Translations under genes and position numbers: made by a program
Notes under the pieces: generated by a model
The model's input: only the letters and a program-made list of their open reading frames with translations
Databases searched by the model: none
What the model was told of the DNA's origin: nothing
In this document: positions 7,059-7,281 of the stretch, one piece after another
Layout of the letters: each line of letters begins with the position of its first letter
Position numbering within the stretch: the stretch's first letter is position 1
Assembly (NCBI GenBank): GCA_051881775.1
Contig: JBJEQN010000101.1
Location: forward strand, 1 to 7,281
DNA: 7,281 nucleotides
Source: UMGS363 sp051881775
Lineage (GTDB): Bacteria; Bacillota; Clostridia; Oscillospirales; Ruminococcaceae
Direction: 5' to 3'

Positions 7059-7117
7059 TAATTTCGCAAATTAACATACGAAATGGCAAAGGGGGCTCCC
7101 CTTGGGCAGAGTGCCAT
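7059..7117. repeat. Cluster of inverted repeats before the transposase remnant
   Basis: Three sets of complementary arms are packed together. TAATTT/AAATTA (7059-7064, 7068-7073) has a 3-base loop. ATTTCG/CGAAAT (7061-7066, 7079-7084) is an alternative pairing that overlaps it. The third set is a two-tier stem: ATGGCA/TGCCAT (7083-7088, 7112-7117) enclosing AAGGGG/CCCCTT (7089-7094, 7098-7103) with loop GCT and an 8-base bulge. The GGGGGCTCCCCTTGGG core recalls short interspersed repeats seen in Oscillospiraceae genomes, but that is an impression. No open frame of note covers it. Confidence 0.45.
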
Positions 7118-7130
7118 AAAGAAGTTTTAA

Positions 7131-7281
7131 AAAACACGATACAGACAAATACCTGAAAATATAGAACTTATTTTTATTCCGCCATATACGCCGGAAATGA
7201 ATCCAATTGAGCAGATATGGAAAGAGATCAGAAAACGTGGTTTTAAAAATGAAGTGTTTCAAACACTTCAAAAGGTCGTTG
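7131..7281 (+). pseudogene. IS630-family transposase, C-terminal remnant (runs off the window)
   Basis: Translation from 7131 gives 50 residues to the window edge. They include IPENIELIFIPPYT, then PEMNPIEQIW and KEIRKRGF, the conserved C-terminal block of IS630 transposases (DDE_3 type). Glu27, encoded at 7209-7211, is the expected third catalytic acid. An in-frame TAA at 7128-7130 precedes the block. Only about 160 bases separate it from fba, so the N-terminal helix-turn-helix and the first two catalytic Asp residues are absent. In another frame, residues HKEVLK (from 7115) may be a shifted trace of the segment normally upstream. It is therefore a 5'-truncated, non-functional copy. Whether its 3' end is intact cannot be seen. 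Confidence 0.85.

Noticed and set aside
1..7281. A novel defence, mobile or biosynthetic system
   Set aside because: No CRISPR-like repeat array, nuclease, toxin-antitoxin pair or biosynthetic gene is visible. The genes are standard transporters, one glycolytic enzyme and an IS remnant.

Overview
The window looks like a piece of a Clostridia chromosome, probably a Ruminococcus-like member of the Oscillospiraceae. This is inferred from strong AGGAGG-type ribosome binding sites, Gram-positive-style lipoprotein-anchored binding proteins, moderate GC in genes against AT-rich spacers, and protein flavour; no 16S or other marker is present. All recognised genes are on the plus strand.

Region 1 (1-213) is an AT-rich control region with a near-consensus sigma-A promoter (TTGACA-N17-TATACT, 121-149) and several inverted repeats. 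Region 2 (214-5928) is a tight seven-gene run. It starts with a complete methionine ABC importer: metN (ATPase with C-terminal NIL domain), metI (permease) and metQ (lipoprotein). It continues only 14 bases after metQ with a second complete importer of the polar amino acid family: two permeases, an ATPase and a binding lipoprotein. That binding protein closely resembles, from memory, the cysteine-binding CjaA type. The run therefore looks like one sulfur amino acid uptake operon (methionine plus cysteine/cystine), closed by a clear intrinsic terminator at 5951-5990. No SAM riboswitch or T-box is visible upstream, so control probably acts on DNA at the promoter. The only loose spacing is the 140-base metI-metQ gap, which holds a 23-codon ORF with a good ribosome binding site.

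Region 3 (about 6021-6970) is an independent unit: a promoter with a tandem 7-bp repeat, a short 5' UTR hairpin, and fba, a class II fructose-bisphosphate aldolase of glycolysis and gluconeogenesis.

Region 4 (6971-7281) has no intact gene. It holds a cluster of inverted repeats (7015-7117) and then the C-terminal part of an IS630-family transposase, cut off on its 5' side by a stop codon and on its 3' side by the window edge. Nothing here amounts to a clearly new system. The points most worth following are the combined Met+Cys operon without a visible riboswitch, the small ORF before metQ, and the palindrome cluster beside the transposase remnant.
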